A stretch of 47,828 bases of DNA from assembly GCA_002167715.1 (NCBI GenBank), contig NHCG01000014.1, forward strand, positions 56,930 to 104,757, given 5' to 3'. The stretch comes from Micavibrio sp. TMED27 (GTDB lineage Bacteria > Pseudomonadota > Alphaproteobacteria > Micavibrionales > Micavibrionaceae). The notes below the pieces were generated by a model, which was given only the letters and a program-made list of their open reading frames with translations, was not told the DNA's origin and did not search any database. Shown here in pieces: positions 24,762 to 32,625 of the stretch (position 1 is its first letter; the number at the start of each line of letters is the position of its first letter). The position numbers and the translations under genes were made by a program.

Positions 24762-24793
24762 AAAAACTCCTAGATTTATTGAATGGTTGTACC

Positions 24794-26053
24794 TTATCGA
24801 TTTTCTCGCCTGTACACAAGTGCGCCTGCACGCTGCTTAAGTAGATATTCTATCTTATCAGGCTTAAAGGTCGTGACGCCGCTCCATCCATTTTCGGATG
24901 TATCAAACAACACAAAGCCATTCACTGGTTCTCCATCAACCTCAAAGCGCGCTAAATATTTTTTCCGTAGAGTCATTCTGCCTTTAGGATACTCTTCCCA
25001 AACGTGCCAAATTTCATCAGGGTCTTTTATAGTTTTAGCCAACAGCCCTAAATACTGGTGGCGCATGTCCCGCATGATTTTTAAATTGCCACTAGACGTC
25101 TTGAAAAGATCAGCAGAGATCATAGTCGGCTCTCCGATCTTATCTATAAACACCGTATCTTTTGCGTCCTTATCAAATTCGCGCATAAATTTGTTGAGGT
25201 ATTGACGCTCCTGCAGACCATCAACATAAAGGGCATTTTTAGCCAGCTTACGCGGCGGTGGCATCTCCACCTTCGGCGGTGCGCCATGATACGGGATATC
25301 AAGCGGCCTATTAACTGGCGGCGGAACAAGGGCTTTTAGACGCGCCTTCCCAACATTAAAATCAAAGCCGGGCGAAATGCCAACAGGGACTTTTGTAATT
25401 TCACCCGTGGTTTTATTGGTGAAGTTTTTTGTGTCTCGCGGGATCTTAGTCTCCGCCGTAATTTTCAAACCGCGTCGATCAAGGTCGCGCTTGCTCAGCT
25501 GCTGTATCACACAGCGGCAACCCCAGCCGTTAGGTGGATAGTGTTTAGACCAAAAGGGATGATCTACAGGCAAAATAATATTATGCCAGCGTTTATGTTG
25601 TTCGCGGGTGCGCTCATCCTGAACGGCAACATAACGCAAATATGGACGCGTTCGCTTAGTTCTTTCTATTCGCTGCCAAGATCCAGCCGCATATGCAGAT
25701 CTGATGTTTGTATGATAGATCGTTTTTAATCGGCGCGGTGAGCCGAGTTGAACAAGCTTTTTCTCGCCTGTCTGTGGGTCTAAGACAACCTTTCTTCCCC
25801 ACCAGCCTTTATCCGCCAAAGTTGGCTCTAAATTTTCTCTGAACTGCTTGAAGGTCTGGCCGGACGCAATAGCCTCATCCATTGCCGTTCTGATGTCCTG
25901 CAGAATATCAGCACGCATGGCTTTGGCAACTGTGAATGAATATGCGTGTTCTTCATGCCAAAGCTCCTGCCATGAAAAGCTTGTCTTGTAGCCTTTCTTT
26001 CTAAAAAAATCGATAGCCTCTTTCGGCGGCTTAATGGGCAGGGCATCACTCAT
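24794..26053 (-). CDS. Mu gpF-like minor head protein with RNase-fold toxin domain
   Basis: A 419-residue fusion. Residues 1-230 are the SPP1 gp7/Mu gpF head-morphogenesis domain, with the signature DERTREQHKRWHNI and, further on, DHPFWSKHYPPNGWGCRCVI. After a Pro-rich linker (residues about 235-268), the last 145 residues match the PBECR2 type of the barnase/EndoU/colicin E5-D/RelE nuclease superfamily: DPDEIWHVWEEYPKGRMTLR, then RYxx-type strands, and NGWSGVTTFKPDKIEYLLKQ followed by RAGALVYRR. Such domains are thought to be ejected with the DNA and to act on host RNA. The gene overlaps the ASCH gene by 8 bases. Confidence 0.88.
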   Translation of the reverse strand: MSDALPIKPPKEAIDFFRKKGYKTSFSWQELWHEEHAYSFTVAKAMRADILQDIRTAMDEAIASGQTFKQFRENLEPTLADKGWWGRKVVLDPQTGEKKLVQLGSPRRLKTIYHTNIRSAYAAGSWQRIERTKRTRPYLRYVAVQDERTREQHKRWHNIILPVDHPFWSKHYPPNGWGCRCVIQQLSKRDLDRRGLKITAETKIPRDTKNFTNKTTGEITKVPVGISPGFDFNVGKARLKALVPPPVNRPLDIPYHGAPPKVEMPPPRKLAKNALYVDGLQERQYLNKFMREFDKDAKDTVFIDKIGEPTMISADLFKTSSGNLKIMRDMRHQYLGLLAKTIKDPDEIWHVWEEYPKGRMTLRKKYLARFEVDGEPVNGFVLFDTSENGWSGVTTFKPDKIEYLLKQRAGALVYRRENR

Positions 26054-26360
26054 CGATTTTGATTCCGATATAGATCACATCCATGTGAAGCTTTTCTTCA
26101 CCGAAGCAATCAATGAAAGCGTCTTTCTCGTCTGCTAGTAGTTCATCTGCAGGAAAGACATCGACAGATATTATTTCACCATTAAGGCGTTCATAATTCC
26201 CGTATCCTTTCGATAAAATAACCTTGCGCCCAGGATAACAATTATTTCGATTCCATCTTTTTGAGACCAGGCGAATTTCATGGGTTTTATATCCGGTTTT
26301 AAATTGCTCCAGATACAGGGTTTTAAGGGGTATAAATAAGGGTTTTAAATCAGTTCGCAT
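26046..26360 (-). CDS. ASCH-like small protein
   Basis: A 104-residue protein resembling the ASCH/PUA-like fold family (DUF3850-type). Typical features are FIPLKTLYLEQFKTGYKTHE, a WNRNNCYPGRKVILSKGYG segment and a beta end VIYIGIKIDE. Such domains bind RNA or modified nucleosides in other systems; the role here is unknown. Start ATG overlaps the previous stop as TAATG and the end overlaps gpF by 8 bases. It closes a cassette of seven small genes. Confidence 0.7.
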   Translation of the reverse strand: MRTDLKPLFIPLKTLYLEQFKTGYKTHEIRLVSKRWNRNNCYPGRKVILSKGYGNYERLNGEIISVDVFPADELLADEKDAFIDCFGEEKLHMDVIYIGIKIDE

Positions 26361-26617
26361 TACATGTCCTTAACTTCGTGAAAGAGCGTTGGAAATCTAG
26401 CTTCTATCCGATCCATTTCTTTATTAGCTCGGAACATCAAAAACACGAGCCTTTCAAAATCGGATGTGTTGCCTCCTACAAAAAGTTCGCCGCTTTCCAT
26501 GTGCCCAATGACAATGCACTCAGAAAGCTCTAAAGCTTTAACCTCTTCCAGATATTCAGCTGTAGGTTGGTCATGAACAAATTCTCCATAAAGCGGTATG
26601 ACATTATTTTCATTCAT
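26360..26617 (-). CDS. Hypothetical small late protein
   Basis: An 85-residue acidic protein starting MNENNVIPLYGEFVHD. The start at 26617 is preferred over 26671 because AAGAAGG lies 9 bases upstream and the ATG overlaps the previous stop as ATGA. The segment IVIGHMESGELFVGGNTSDF followed by ERLVFLMFRANKEMDRIEAR resembles short proteins in many phages that begin with a similar VIVGYDEDGELY-like strand pair. Function unknown. Confidence 0.7.
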   Translation of the reverse strand: MNENNVIPLYGEFVHDQPTAEYLEEVKALELSECIVIGHMESGELFVGGNTSDFERLVFLMFRANKEMDRIEARFPTLFHEVKDM

Positions 26618-26826
26618 ATCTTTGAACCCTTCTTCTTGGCAGCAATCCAACCATCCAGTTTGCTGTAACAATATTGATAAAACTCAACGAAATAGAAGAC
26701 AGAGATCATAAATATGACCGTGACTCCGTAAACAATGATACATGCTCCTATTGCCCCAAATAGGTAAGAGAACAGCCAGAACATGAAGTAAAAAGCGTCC
26801 CAAAATGATTGAATTAAGTTTTCCAT
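26614..26826 (-). CDS. Small membrane protein
   Basis: A 70-residue protein with two hydrophobic segments, about residues 12-30 and 31-52, rich in Phe and Tyr, and a basic end (KKKGSKI). GGAG lies 7 bases before the ATG. It is in the small-gene cassette between portal and gpF. The topology could suit a holin or superinfection-exclusion protein, but nothing more can be said. Confidence 0.65.
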   Translation of the reverse strand: MENLIQSFWDAFYFMFWLFSYLFGAIGACIIVYGVTVIFMISVFYFVEFYQYCYSKLDGWIAAKKKGSKI

Positions 26827-26835
26827 GGCAAACTC

Positions 26836-27006
26836 CTAAATGATGTGCCAAACAAGCAAGATTGCGATCATGGTCATCCCAAAAAGAAGATTGTGAGACA
26901 GTTTTCGTTCAGAATTTAAACGAATGATTTCTTTCCTTAGATATTCATTCATGCTTTGTTCATCTTTGTATTTCCGATAGAAATTTTCATTTTTTGATTT
27001 GCTCAT
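26836..27006 (-). CDS. Small C-tail-anchored protein
   Basis: A 56-residue protein that begins MSKSKNENFYRKYKDEQSM, continues as a charged helix and ends with one membrane segment (LLFGMTMIAILLVWHII). ATGA overlap with the preceding stop supports translation. The family is unknown. Confidence 0.6.
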   Translation of the reverse strand: MSKSKNENFYRKYKDEQSMNEYLRKEIIRLNSERKLSHNLLFGMTMIAILLVWHII

Positions 27007-27125
27007 TTAAGCCTCCATCCTGTTATTCGTTTAATTGCTTTATTTCTCCGTTCCTCAATCTCTGCAGTAGTTGGCGGGTTGGCGGTCACTGGAGGAAATA
27101 AGCGATAAAAAATACTTTTAATCAT
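27003..27125 (-). CDS. Very small hypothetical protein
   Basis: A 40-residue frame, MIKSIFYRLFPPVTANPPTT then AEIEERRNKAIKRITGWRLK, with ATGA overlaps at both ends. The chain of overlaps is the main evidence that it is translated. Function unknown. Confidence 0.55.
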   Translation of the reverse strand: MIKSIFYRLFPPVTANPPTTAEIEERRNKAIKRITGWRLK

Positions 27126-27310
27126 CCTTTATCTCTTTCCTTCATTTGTTCTTTTTTATATTGAGCCATAGACACCACCCGCCGCGCTTCTATGGTTGGA
27201 ATTTCTCGAGTACTAAAAGCCTTGTCACGTGCTTCACCCACAGAGCTGAAGCGCAAAACCTCTTCACGGCCAGATACATATTTCAAAATCAAAACGCTTT
27301 CGGTTCGCAT
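27122..27310 (-). CDS. Hypothetical small late protein
   Basis: A 62-residue protein, beta then helical (VLILKYVSGREEVLRFSSVG; EARRVVSMAQYKKEQMKERD). Its ATG overlaps the previous stop as TAATG and its stop overlaps the next ATG. Family unknown. Confidence 0.6.
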   Translation of the reverse strand: MRTESVLILKYVSGREEVLRFSSVGEARDKAFSTREIPTIEARRVVSMAQYKKEQMKERDKG

Positions 27311-27471
27311 TACAACCCCTCCAGCTTAGGCTTTTCAAAGCCGTAACCAGTCGAGTAAGCAGGTGGGCATATTGTTATGCCTTTACCGTTTTTAAACGCC
27401 TTTTTAAGGCGCTTTATTCTAGCTTCACGTGCTTCTCTACTGGCTTTTGTTAATCGGTTACGGTTGGACAC
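27310..27471 (-). CDS. Very small basic protein with GTG start
   Basis: A 53-residue frame starting at GTG 27471, three bases after the portal stop codon, with GAGGG about 9 bases upstream. The first half is strongly basic (RLTKASREAREARIKRLKKA) and could bind nucleic acid. It ends YSTGYGFEKPKLEGL. The stop overlaps the next ATG. Function unknown. Confidence 0.55.
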   Translation of the reverse strand: MSNRNRLTKASREAREARIKRLKKAFKNGKGITICPPAYSTGYGFEKPKLEGL

Positions 27472-27474
27472 TTG

Positions 27475-28995
27475 TTAGTCCCTCACATCGAGTTGGCCAG
27501 CAAGGTTTGCTGAAAAAAGAGCTTGAGCTATTTTCTCAGCTGGCTGACCAAGGTCTAGCTCGGAGGCGACTTCCAGTAATTTTTGAGAGAACTCTTCAAA
27601 ACTTGAGGCTTCATTAGCTGCTTGTTCTATAATTTGTTTATAAGGGTTGACGATCTCTTCCCAATCGCTCGCAGCTGTTTCTGAAAGCACTTCAAGCGAG
27701 TCTTTTGGATTATTTTCTGAGGCTGTAATTAATTCCGATGCTGTTTCTTGCTCCGGCTGATTGCTCAAAACTAGTTTATCGTCTTCAGATTCAGGCTCTC
27801 TAAAGTTTGTTTTCTCGCGAATATCTTTAATCGAAAGCGGAACGCCAATTGAATGTGCTTCTTTTGCCGCCTTCATGATTTTTTCGATATCGTGATTTTC
27901 AGGTCGGCCAATTCTTATCCTCGGGTATTTTTTCTGCGCTCCGAAATTAAGATCAATAATGGGTTTAACAAGCTGCTGGTTAAGCGAGGCGGAAAGCTGC
28001 TTTGAATCCGATCTTTCAATGTCATGTTTTACTTCATTATGAACTTCCGCTTGAGATCTGGATGATCCGCTATCAGTAGTCATTGTTTGACCCAAAACAG
28101 CTTTAGAGATTTGCTCATCACAATAACGAGCAAGCTTTTCAAAAACTTCACTTGTCTTTGATTTATCACCAGCCTCGATAAATTCTATTTGCATACTTTC
28201 AGGAATAATCGCGGCTGCGTCTGATCCTATGTTAGCAACTGCCCGCATGAGTACACGGCGATCCTCTTCAGAAGATCCTGTCCCATATTTTCCAACCCTG
28301 ATAGGCTGGCCATAGGTTTCTGCAAAGATCACCCAATCTTTTATAGAAAAGTTTTTAAACAGCCACATCCACAAAACTGGGCGAATAACACCGCCTCGTA
28401 TTGGCAATCCTGACTTAGCTTTATGAATGTGGGTAATATATTTGTAAGGTGTTAATGGCTTTGATCCTTCTGCAGTTTTTAGAAAAACCTGCTCTCCTGT
28501 AGCTTGATCAAAATGGAAAAAGCGTGGATCACGCCATTTAAGCATATGCGGTGTCCATTGCTTCTCGGATGTATCCCAAATAATCTCAGTACAAGAGAAG
28601 CCTTTTCCAATGGCGTCTAGAATGTCTATAAGCTCATTTTCGAGCGCGTCTCTATCTAGCCAGTCTTCAACGAACTTGGCATGACGCATAGATTCTTTAT
28701 CATCGGATGCTGGCTCAACAGTAATATCCAGCTGCGCAACCTGTCTTTTTCGAGTGCCTAAAACAGAATGGTAGTGACTTTCTTTTTCCTCAACTTGCTC
28801 GGCCAGTGTTAAATACGCTTCGCTGTTTCCAGAGTCTGCACTCCTTATCAGATTAGCAAGAAAATCTGGTGTAACACCGAGCGCCACATCTTCACTAAAT
28901 ATGGAACGCACGCCGCTCATTTCTGGCGATGCCTCTTCTTTGGTTAAAAGTGATTTTTTGAGTGGGTTTCCATTGAGGTCCAATATCTGCGTCAT
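27475..28995 (-). CDS. Portal protein (Mu gp29, DUF935)
   Basis: A 506-residue portal of the Mu gp29 (DUF935) family, the dodecameric DNA gate at one capsid vertex. Seen core segments are HYHSVLGTRKRQVAQLDITV, LKWRDPRFFHFDQATG, GLPIRGGVIRPVLWMWLFKN and ISKAVLGQTMTTDSGSSRSQ. The C-terminal 90 residues are acidic and helical. Start and stop abut the terminase gene at 28995. Length is close to Mu gp29 (512). Confidence 0.95.
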   Translation of the reverse strand: MTQILDLNGNPLKKSLLTKEEASPEMSGVRSIFSEDVALGVTPDFLANLIRSADSGNSEAYLTLAEQVEEKESHYHSVLGTRKRQVAQLDITVEPASDDKESMRHAKFVEDWLDRDALENELIDILDAIGKGFSCTEIIWDTSEKQWTPHMLKWRDPRFFHFDQATGEQVFLKTAEGSKPLTPYKYITHIHKAKSGLPIRGGVIRPVLWMWLFKNFSIKDWVIFAETYGQPIRVGKYGTGSSEEDRRVLMRAVANIGSDAAAIIPESMQIEFIEAGDKSKTSEVFEKLARYCDEQISKAVLGQTMTTDSGSSRSQAEVHNEVKHDIERSDSKQLSASLNQQLVKPIIDLNFGAQKKYPRIRIGRPENHDIEKIMKAAKEAHSIGVPLSIKDIREKTNFREPESEDDKLVLSNQPEQETASELITASENNPKDSLEVLSETAASDWEEIVNPYKQIIEQAANEASSFEEFSQKLLEVASELDLGQPAEKIAQALFSANLAGQLDVRD

Positions 28996-30611
28996 TAGAA
29001 TGCGCCTCCATTATTTCCAAAGTTTCTTGAGAGTTTGATGCCGTAATCATCCTCAGTATCCGAGGCCATACTGAGTTTATCGGCGTTTATGTGAGGGGAC
29101 TTTAGTGATAATGAATCATAGGCATATTCAGTGATCTCTTGCTGAGTAGCCCAATAAGCACCAGCAAATGCAATAAGCGAATCGCCGTGGCGTTGTTTTC
29201 CATCTGAGCCTTTTGAGCGTGGAATTTGTGGTATTCCGGCAATGACCTGCGCGGTGCGATGGTCTTGTAAAACATCAGCATCTTTAGGAATTGCGATGTT
29301 TTGATCTTGAAACGCCGCTTTATATGTCGGTAGGGCTTCTTCATACCAAGATGCATTGATTTTTACAGCGTGAATTCGGTGTTCGCCATATCGCTCTTGC
29401 ATTGCTTCGGCCACCTGAGCGCCATTACCAGTGGCATCCATCATGCCAGACGAGAAACGCGGGAGGCGATCAGTAATGTAAAAGTATATTTGCTCTTGCT
29501 GTTTGAATGGAATATTTCGCAGCTCAACAGAGAATAGAATCTTCCGGCGTGTGTTTTGCTCAATACAAATAGGAGCAAAGATTGTGAGGTCTCCGTTACG
29601 GGCAAAGTCCTGACCAAAGCCGTGTACTAATTTAGGATTGAGATTATCGAGGTAGGGCTTTAAATTCTCCTCGCACCAATCTTGGATTAATCGCTCTTTT
29701 TCATGAGCTGGTTTTTTAAAGAAATCATCTTTAAGCTCATATCTAATAACTGGAACATCCACCATGCAGGGTTCTATCAATGCAGAAGGAAGATAAACAC
29801 CTCCTGACTTTCTAGGGATTACGTCCAGTTCTTCATCCGCTCCCTCGCCGTAGAATTCATAGATGTCATTAATAAAAGTTTGCTTACCTTCTTCAGTCGG
29901 TTCTTCACCTTTAACAAGGCAAATTCTTTCATACAAACCATCATTAATTGCGTCCTGAAATGTTATGGTCACAAGCTTGTGTTTTTTAAAGCCTTTCCGC
30001 TTTTCTTTTATGGCTTGAATTTGTTGGTTGAAAACATTATCCACCCCATCGTGAGTACTCACGACCAAAACTTTACCGCCCCACATCAGGAGGGCGTATG
30101 CTGCTTTTAGAACCTCTTCGAGATTATCATGAAAAGCCGCTTCATCAATGATCACGTAACCTTGCATACCTCTTAGAGAGCGTGGGCTAGATGGTAGGGC
30201 GATGATTTCAAAACCCGATGCAAATCGTATTCTAAAGGCTTTGATTTCCTTGGTGTCACCGTGTTCATCCGTATCTTCAAACACCATATCTTCGACCTCT
30301 TCACATGCTTGGTCAAAGATCTTAGCCCAATCCGCACATATATTGATGAACTCGCGAGCCATTTCGAGATTATAGCCCATGTAAAATACGGACATTCCAT
30401 TGGCATTTCTAGCGGCGGCGGCGGTTATCACGGCATCTGCGCCTACACCCCAAGTGATACCAATTCGCCGGGACTTCTCGACAAATATAACCAAGTTAAC
30501 GGCAGTCGTGGCCATTAAGTCTGCCTGATATTTTATAAATATATCTGGTAAGGCACTCTTAACTTGCTCAGGCAGATTAGCCGGGCGATCTTTAGTGGCT
30601 ATATCAGTCAT
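28995..30611 (-). CDS. Terminase large subunit (Mu gp28)
   Basis: A 538-residue packaging motor of the Mu gp28 family. The ATPase has a deviant Walker A (EKSRRIGITWG, about residue 47-57) and Walker B YVIIDEAAF near residue 150. The C-terminal nuclease domain has HGFGQDFARNGDLTIFAP and MMDATGNGAQVAEAM, where the acidic metal ligands sit. It cuts host DNA beyond the phage end for headful packaging. The gene overlaps the small terminase by 8 bases. Confidence 0.95.
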   Translation of the reverse strand: MTDIATKDRPANLPEQVKSALPDIFIKYQADLMATTAVNLVIFVEKSRRIGITWGVGADAVITAAAARNANGMSVFYMGYNLEMAREFINICADWAKIFDQACEEVEDMVFEDTDEHGDTKEIKAFRIRFASGFEIIALPSSPRSLRGMQGYVIIDEAAFHDNLEEVLKAAYALLMWGGKVLVVSTHDGVDNVFNQQIQAIKEKRKGFKKHKLVTITFQDAINDGLYERICLVKGEEPTEEGKQTFINDIYEFYGEGADEELDVIPRKSGGVYLPSALIEPCMVDVPVIRYELKDDFFKKPAHEKERLIQDWCEENLKPYLDNLNPKLVHGFGQDFARNGDLTIFAPICIEQNTRRKILFSVELRNIPFKQQEQIYFYITDRLPRFSSGMMDATGNGAQVAEAMQERYGEHRIHAVKINASWYEEALPTYKAAFQDQNIAIPKDADVLQDHRTAQVIAGIPQIPRSKGSDGKQRHGDSLIAFAGAYWATQQEITEYAYDSLSLKSPHINADKLSMASDTEDDYGIKLSRNFGNNGGAF

Positions 30612-31152
30612 CTAATTTGACTCCTAGGAATTTCTCCTTGAGTTCTTTAACCATGTCAGCTGACAAGCCTTTTTCTTTGACCGTTGTTTCCACTATTTCA
30701 GTTGCTTCTTTTAAAGCTTCTTTGCGGACTTCTTCACGGATCTTAAGTTCGCGGTCAGCGTCTAGTTTTTGGGCTTTGGATAGTTTTTCTAATGAGGACG
30801 CTAATTGCATCGCTTCCTTTGCATCAAGAGTAACTTCGTTTTCACCATCTCCCATCATGATTTTAAATAATGAGCCTTGGAGGAGCTGAGCATTCATGCG
30901 AGCAATTTCACCGCTTGACTGATCTTCTAAGCGCGATCCCATAGCCGCCGCGAACTGATGAATTTCTTTGTATCGACCAATGACTTCAGATAGTTTTTTA
31001 GTATAACGGCCTACGGATGATTTAGAGACATCGTAATCCAATTCTCTGAGTTTTTCCGTGATCGAATTAATGCTCTTCCCATTTCTCAAAAGCTCCTGAA
31101 TAAGCTCTTTTATTTCATCTGGAAACGTACTAATTTTTGAACGAGGCGGCAT
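30604..31152 (-). CDS. Terminase small subunit (Mu gp27, DUF3486)
   Basis: A 182-residue protein of DUF3486 (Mu gp27). The N-terminal helix-turn-helix (NGKSINSITEKLRELDYDVS, then KSSVGRYTKKL) recognises packaging-start DNA. The rest is helical and charged, with KAQKLDADRELKIREEVRKE typical of the family. It directly precedes the large subunit. Confidence 0.92.
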   Translation of the reverse strand: MPPRSKISTFPDEIKELIQELLRNGKSINSITEKLRELDYDVSKSSVGRYTKKLSEVIGRYKEIHQFAAAMGSRLEDQSSGEIARMNAQLLQGSLFKIMMGDGENEVTLDAKEAMQLASSLEKLSKAQKLDADRELKIREEVRKEALKEATEIVETTVKEKGLSADMVKELKEKFLGVKLDD

Positions 31153-31170
31153 TTTAAAACCCTTTTAATC

Positions 31171-31464
31171 CTATAGTGAAGGCAATTTGATGCCGTTGAC
31201 TTTTTCTTTTCCTTCTGCGGCGTATTTGCCGCGCCGCGTAAGAGTTGCCACAATAGTTACATCCTGAAACCACTCAGTAGTTATGCACCCGGCATTAGAT
31301 AAGAAATCGATATCCTCACGCACAACCTTGCGCGTAACGATATGCCCAATTGTAGTTAAGGCTGTTTCTAAGACTGATTCATTTGCTGAATGGGCAGGTG
31401 CTTCCGATAGAAAGCGAAGGATAACCAGTCTGCGGTCTTCAGCTAAAATTTTCTCGTAGCTCAT
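31171..31464 (-). CDS. Mu gp26-like late protein, winged-helix type
   Basis: A 97-residue protein whose MSYEKILAEDRRLVILRFL start and SNAGCITTEWFQDVTIVATL middle, ending in LTRRGKYAAEGK, match the phage family often named VpaChn25_0724 (Mu gp26 position). It looks like a winged-helix DNA-binding fold. ATGA overlap with the preceding gene. Its role in Mu is not settled. Confidence 0.82.
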   Translation of the reverse strand: MSYEKILAEDRRLVILRFLSEAPAHSANESVLETALTTIGHIVTRKVVREDIDFLSNAGCITTEWFQDVTIVATLTRRGKYAAEGKEKVNGIKLPSL

Positions 31465-31832
31465 TTGCTGCTCCGTATGTATTGATCAATAAGAGTGAGT
31501 TGCTTTTCTGCACGTTGCAGCAGACTTTCCAGTCCTTCGATAGTTTCATCAACCCGTTTTAATTCGCCGCCGAGGTTACACATATGAAGTTTCAGATCAT
31601 GAAACTCCTTTACTGTCGGAAGATCCTTCAGTCCTTGCTCAACATTCAAGATCCGTTTATCAAATTCATGGAGCTGATTTTGTACGATATCTTTGTTTTG
31701 CTCGAAATTATCGATCAGTGTTTTAGGGGCAAATTTAGTTTGCAAGTAAAGGATACTAATGCCAATTACAACCGACCCTAAAAGATTAATCGCCATTCCG
31801 TGTTTGTTTAAAAACAGTAATAGATCTACCAT
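31461..31832 (-). CDS. DUF2730-type membrane-anchored coiled coil (Mu gp25-like)
   Basis: A 123-residue protein with one N-terminal membrane helix (about residues 13-30) and a long coiled coil (residues 40-118). This is the DUF2730 layout found next to the lysis genes of Mu-like phages. It may act with the lysis proteins as an inner-membrane spanin-like part or have another late role. It begins 2 bases after the lipoprotein gene. Confidence 0.75.
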   Translation of the reverse strand: MVDLLLFLNKHGMAINLLGSVVIGISILYLQTKFAPKTLIDNFEQNKDIVQNQLHEFDKRILNVEQGLKDLPTVKEFHDLKLHMCNLGGELKRVDETIEGLESLLQRAEKQLTLIDQYIRSSK

Positions 31833-31834
31833 AG

Positions 31835-32041
31835 TTATTCCTTACATTCAGGGTCTATAGGGTCTTCTGAACACAGGCAGTCATATCGTGCCATGCCTTC
31901 AAGTGTCAGGTCTTTAAAAGGATCTGTGACCAAGCAGTAATCATTTATCACCGTAGCGCTGGCGCAGCCGTTTAAGCTGATCAGGGTTGAGACGATTAAA
32001 ACTGCCTTTGCTTTTCCTGATGTTTTTGAAAGTCTGTTCAT
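31835..32041 (-). CDS. Rz1-like outer-membrane spanin lipoprotein
   Basis: A 68-residue frame from ATG 32041 with a lipoprotein signal: hydrophobic AVLIVSTLISLNGC places the lipobox LNGC at Cys26. The short mature part has four further cysteines. It overlaps the 70-residue frame upstream by 101 bases in another frame, the nested Rz/Rz1 arrangement of spanins. An ATG at 32071 is also in frame. It is cysteine-rich rather than proline-rich, which differs from lambda Rz1. Confidence 0.65.
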   Translation of the reverse strand: MNRLSKTSGKAKAVLIVSTLISLNGCASATVINDYCLVTDPFKDLTLEGMARYDCLCSEDPIDPECKE

Positions 32042-32153
32042 GGCTTTTAATTTTCTCTTGATTTTGACCACTTTTAAAAGCTCGCCGCCTTATAAGGATT
32101 GATAAAATGAATCCTAGAGAGAGAGCGGCAAAGACGGCGAGCATCGTGTACAT
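31941..32153 (-). CDS. Rz-like inner-membrane spanin candidate
   Basis: A 70-residue protein with one N-terminal membrane helix (residues 4-21), a basic anchor (IRRRAF) and a short charged tail ending QLKRLRQRYGDK. It is short for an i-spanin, but the lipoprotein gene nested inside its 3' half argues for a spanin pair. A small lysis-linked membrane protein of another kind is possible. Confidence 0.5.
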   Translation of the reverse strand: MYTMLAVFAALSLGFILSILIRRRAFKSGQNQEKIKSHEQTFKNIRKSKGSFNRLNPDQLKRLRQRYGDK

Positions 32154-32163
32154 TAATACCCCA

Positions 32164-32613
32164 TTAAGCCTTGTTTAAACGTGCTCTAATTAGGTTTTCT
32201 AATTTTGTTTCATCAAATTGGAAATGCTCGAGAGCATCCGGCACCGAGGCGTTTAGGTAGCCAATAGCACCTCTTACTATGTCATTTTCGATTTCAAGTT
32301 GAGAACGATCTTTTGTGGTTTGTTGTGCGAGAGTTTGGCCATAACCTATGGCGTTATCTAAAGCGCGATAGAAATATTCTCTTGTACTATCATCGATTTT
32401 GATGCTTAGAGTTGCTTCTACGTAACTTAAAACCCGCTCAGCTATGAAGCTGGCCACCACGCTAATAAAAATAAAAACAATACCTGTTACGAAATCTACG
32501 ATGTTACCGATATCAGTCGGGATTAATTCCGTATCGTTCGCATATGCAGGAGCGCATGCCGATAACGATAAAATGAGTGTGGACGCGAAGAGGGTGAGTA
32601 GCATATTTTTCAT
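32164..32613 (-). CDS. Holin-like membrane protein
   Basis: A 149-residue protein right after the lysozyme gene. It begins with a signal peptide that could be cut at AYA-ND or lipidated at Cys20 (SLSAC). A hydrophobic segment spans about residues 35-62 (IVDFVTGIVFIFISVVASFI). The helical C-terminus (YFYRALDNAIGYGQTLAQQT) resembles LLH-family phage holins. It probably releases or activates the endolysin. The uncertain point is whether the first helix is cleaved. Confidence 0.65.
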   Translation of the reverse strand: MKNMLLTLFASTLILSLSACAPAYANDTELIPTDIGNIVDFVTGIVFIFISVVASFIAERVLSYVEATLSIKIDDSTREYFYRALDNAIGYGQTLAQQTTKDRSQLEIENDIVRGAIGYLNASVPDALEHFQFDETKLENLIRARLNKA

Positions 32614-32625
32614 GATGATCTCCTT

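Noticed and set aside
24321-24780. The plus-strand terminator as the terminator of the exported-protein gene
   Set aside because: The gene runs on the minus strand and no T-run follows the stem in that direction. The signal fits only plus-strand transcription.
31941-32153. The 70-residue frame as noise overlapping the lipoprotein
   Set aside because: It has a clean membrane helix, starts just after the holin-like gene and fits nested spanin layout, so it was kept at lower confidence instead of discarded.
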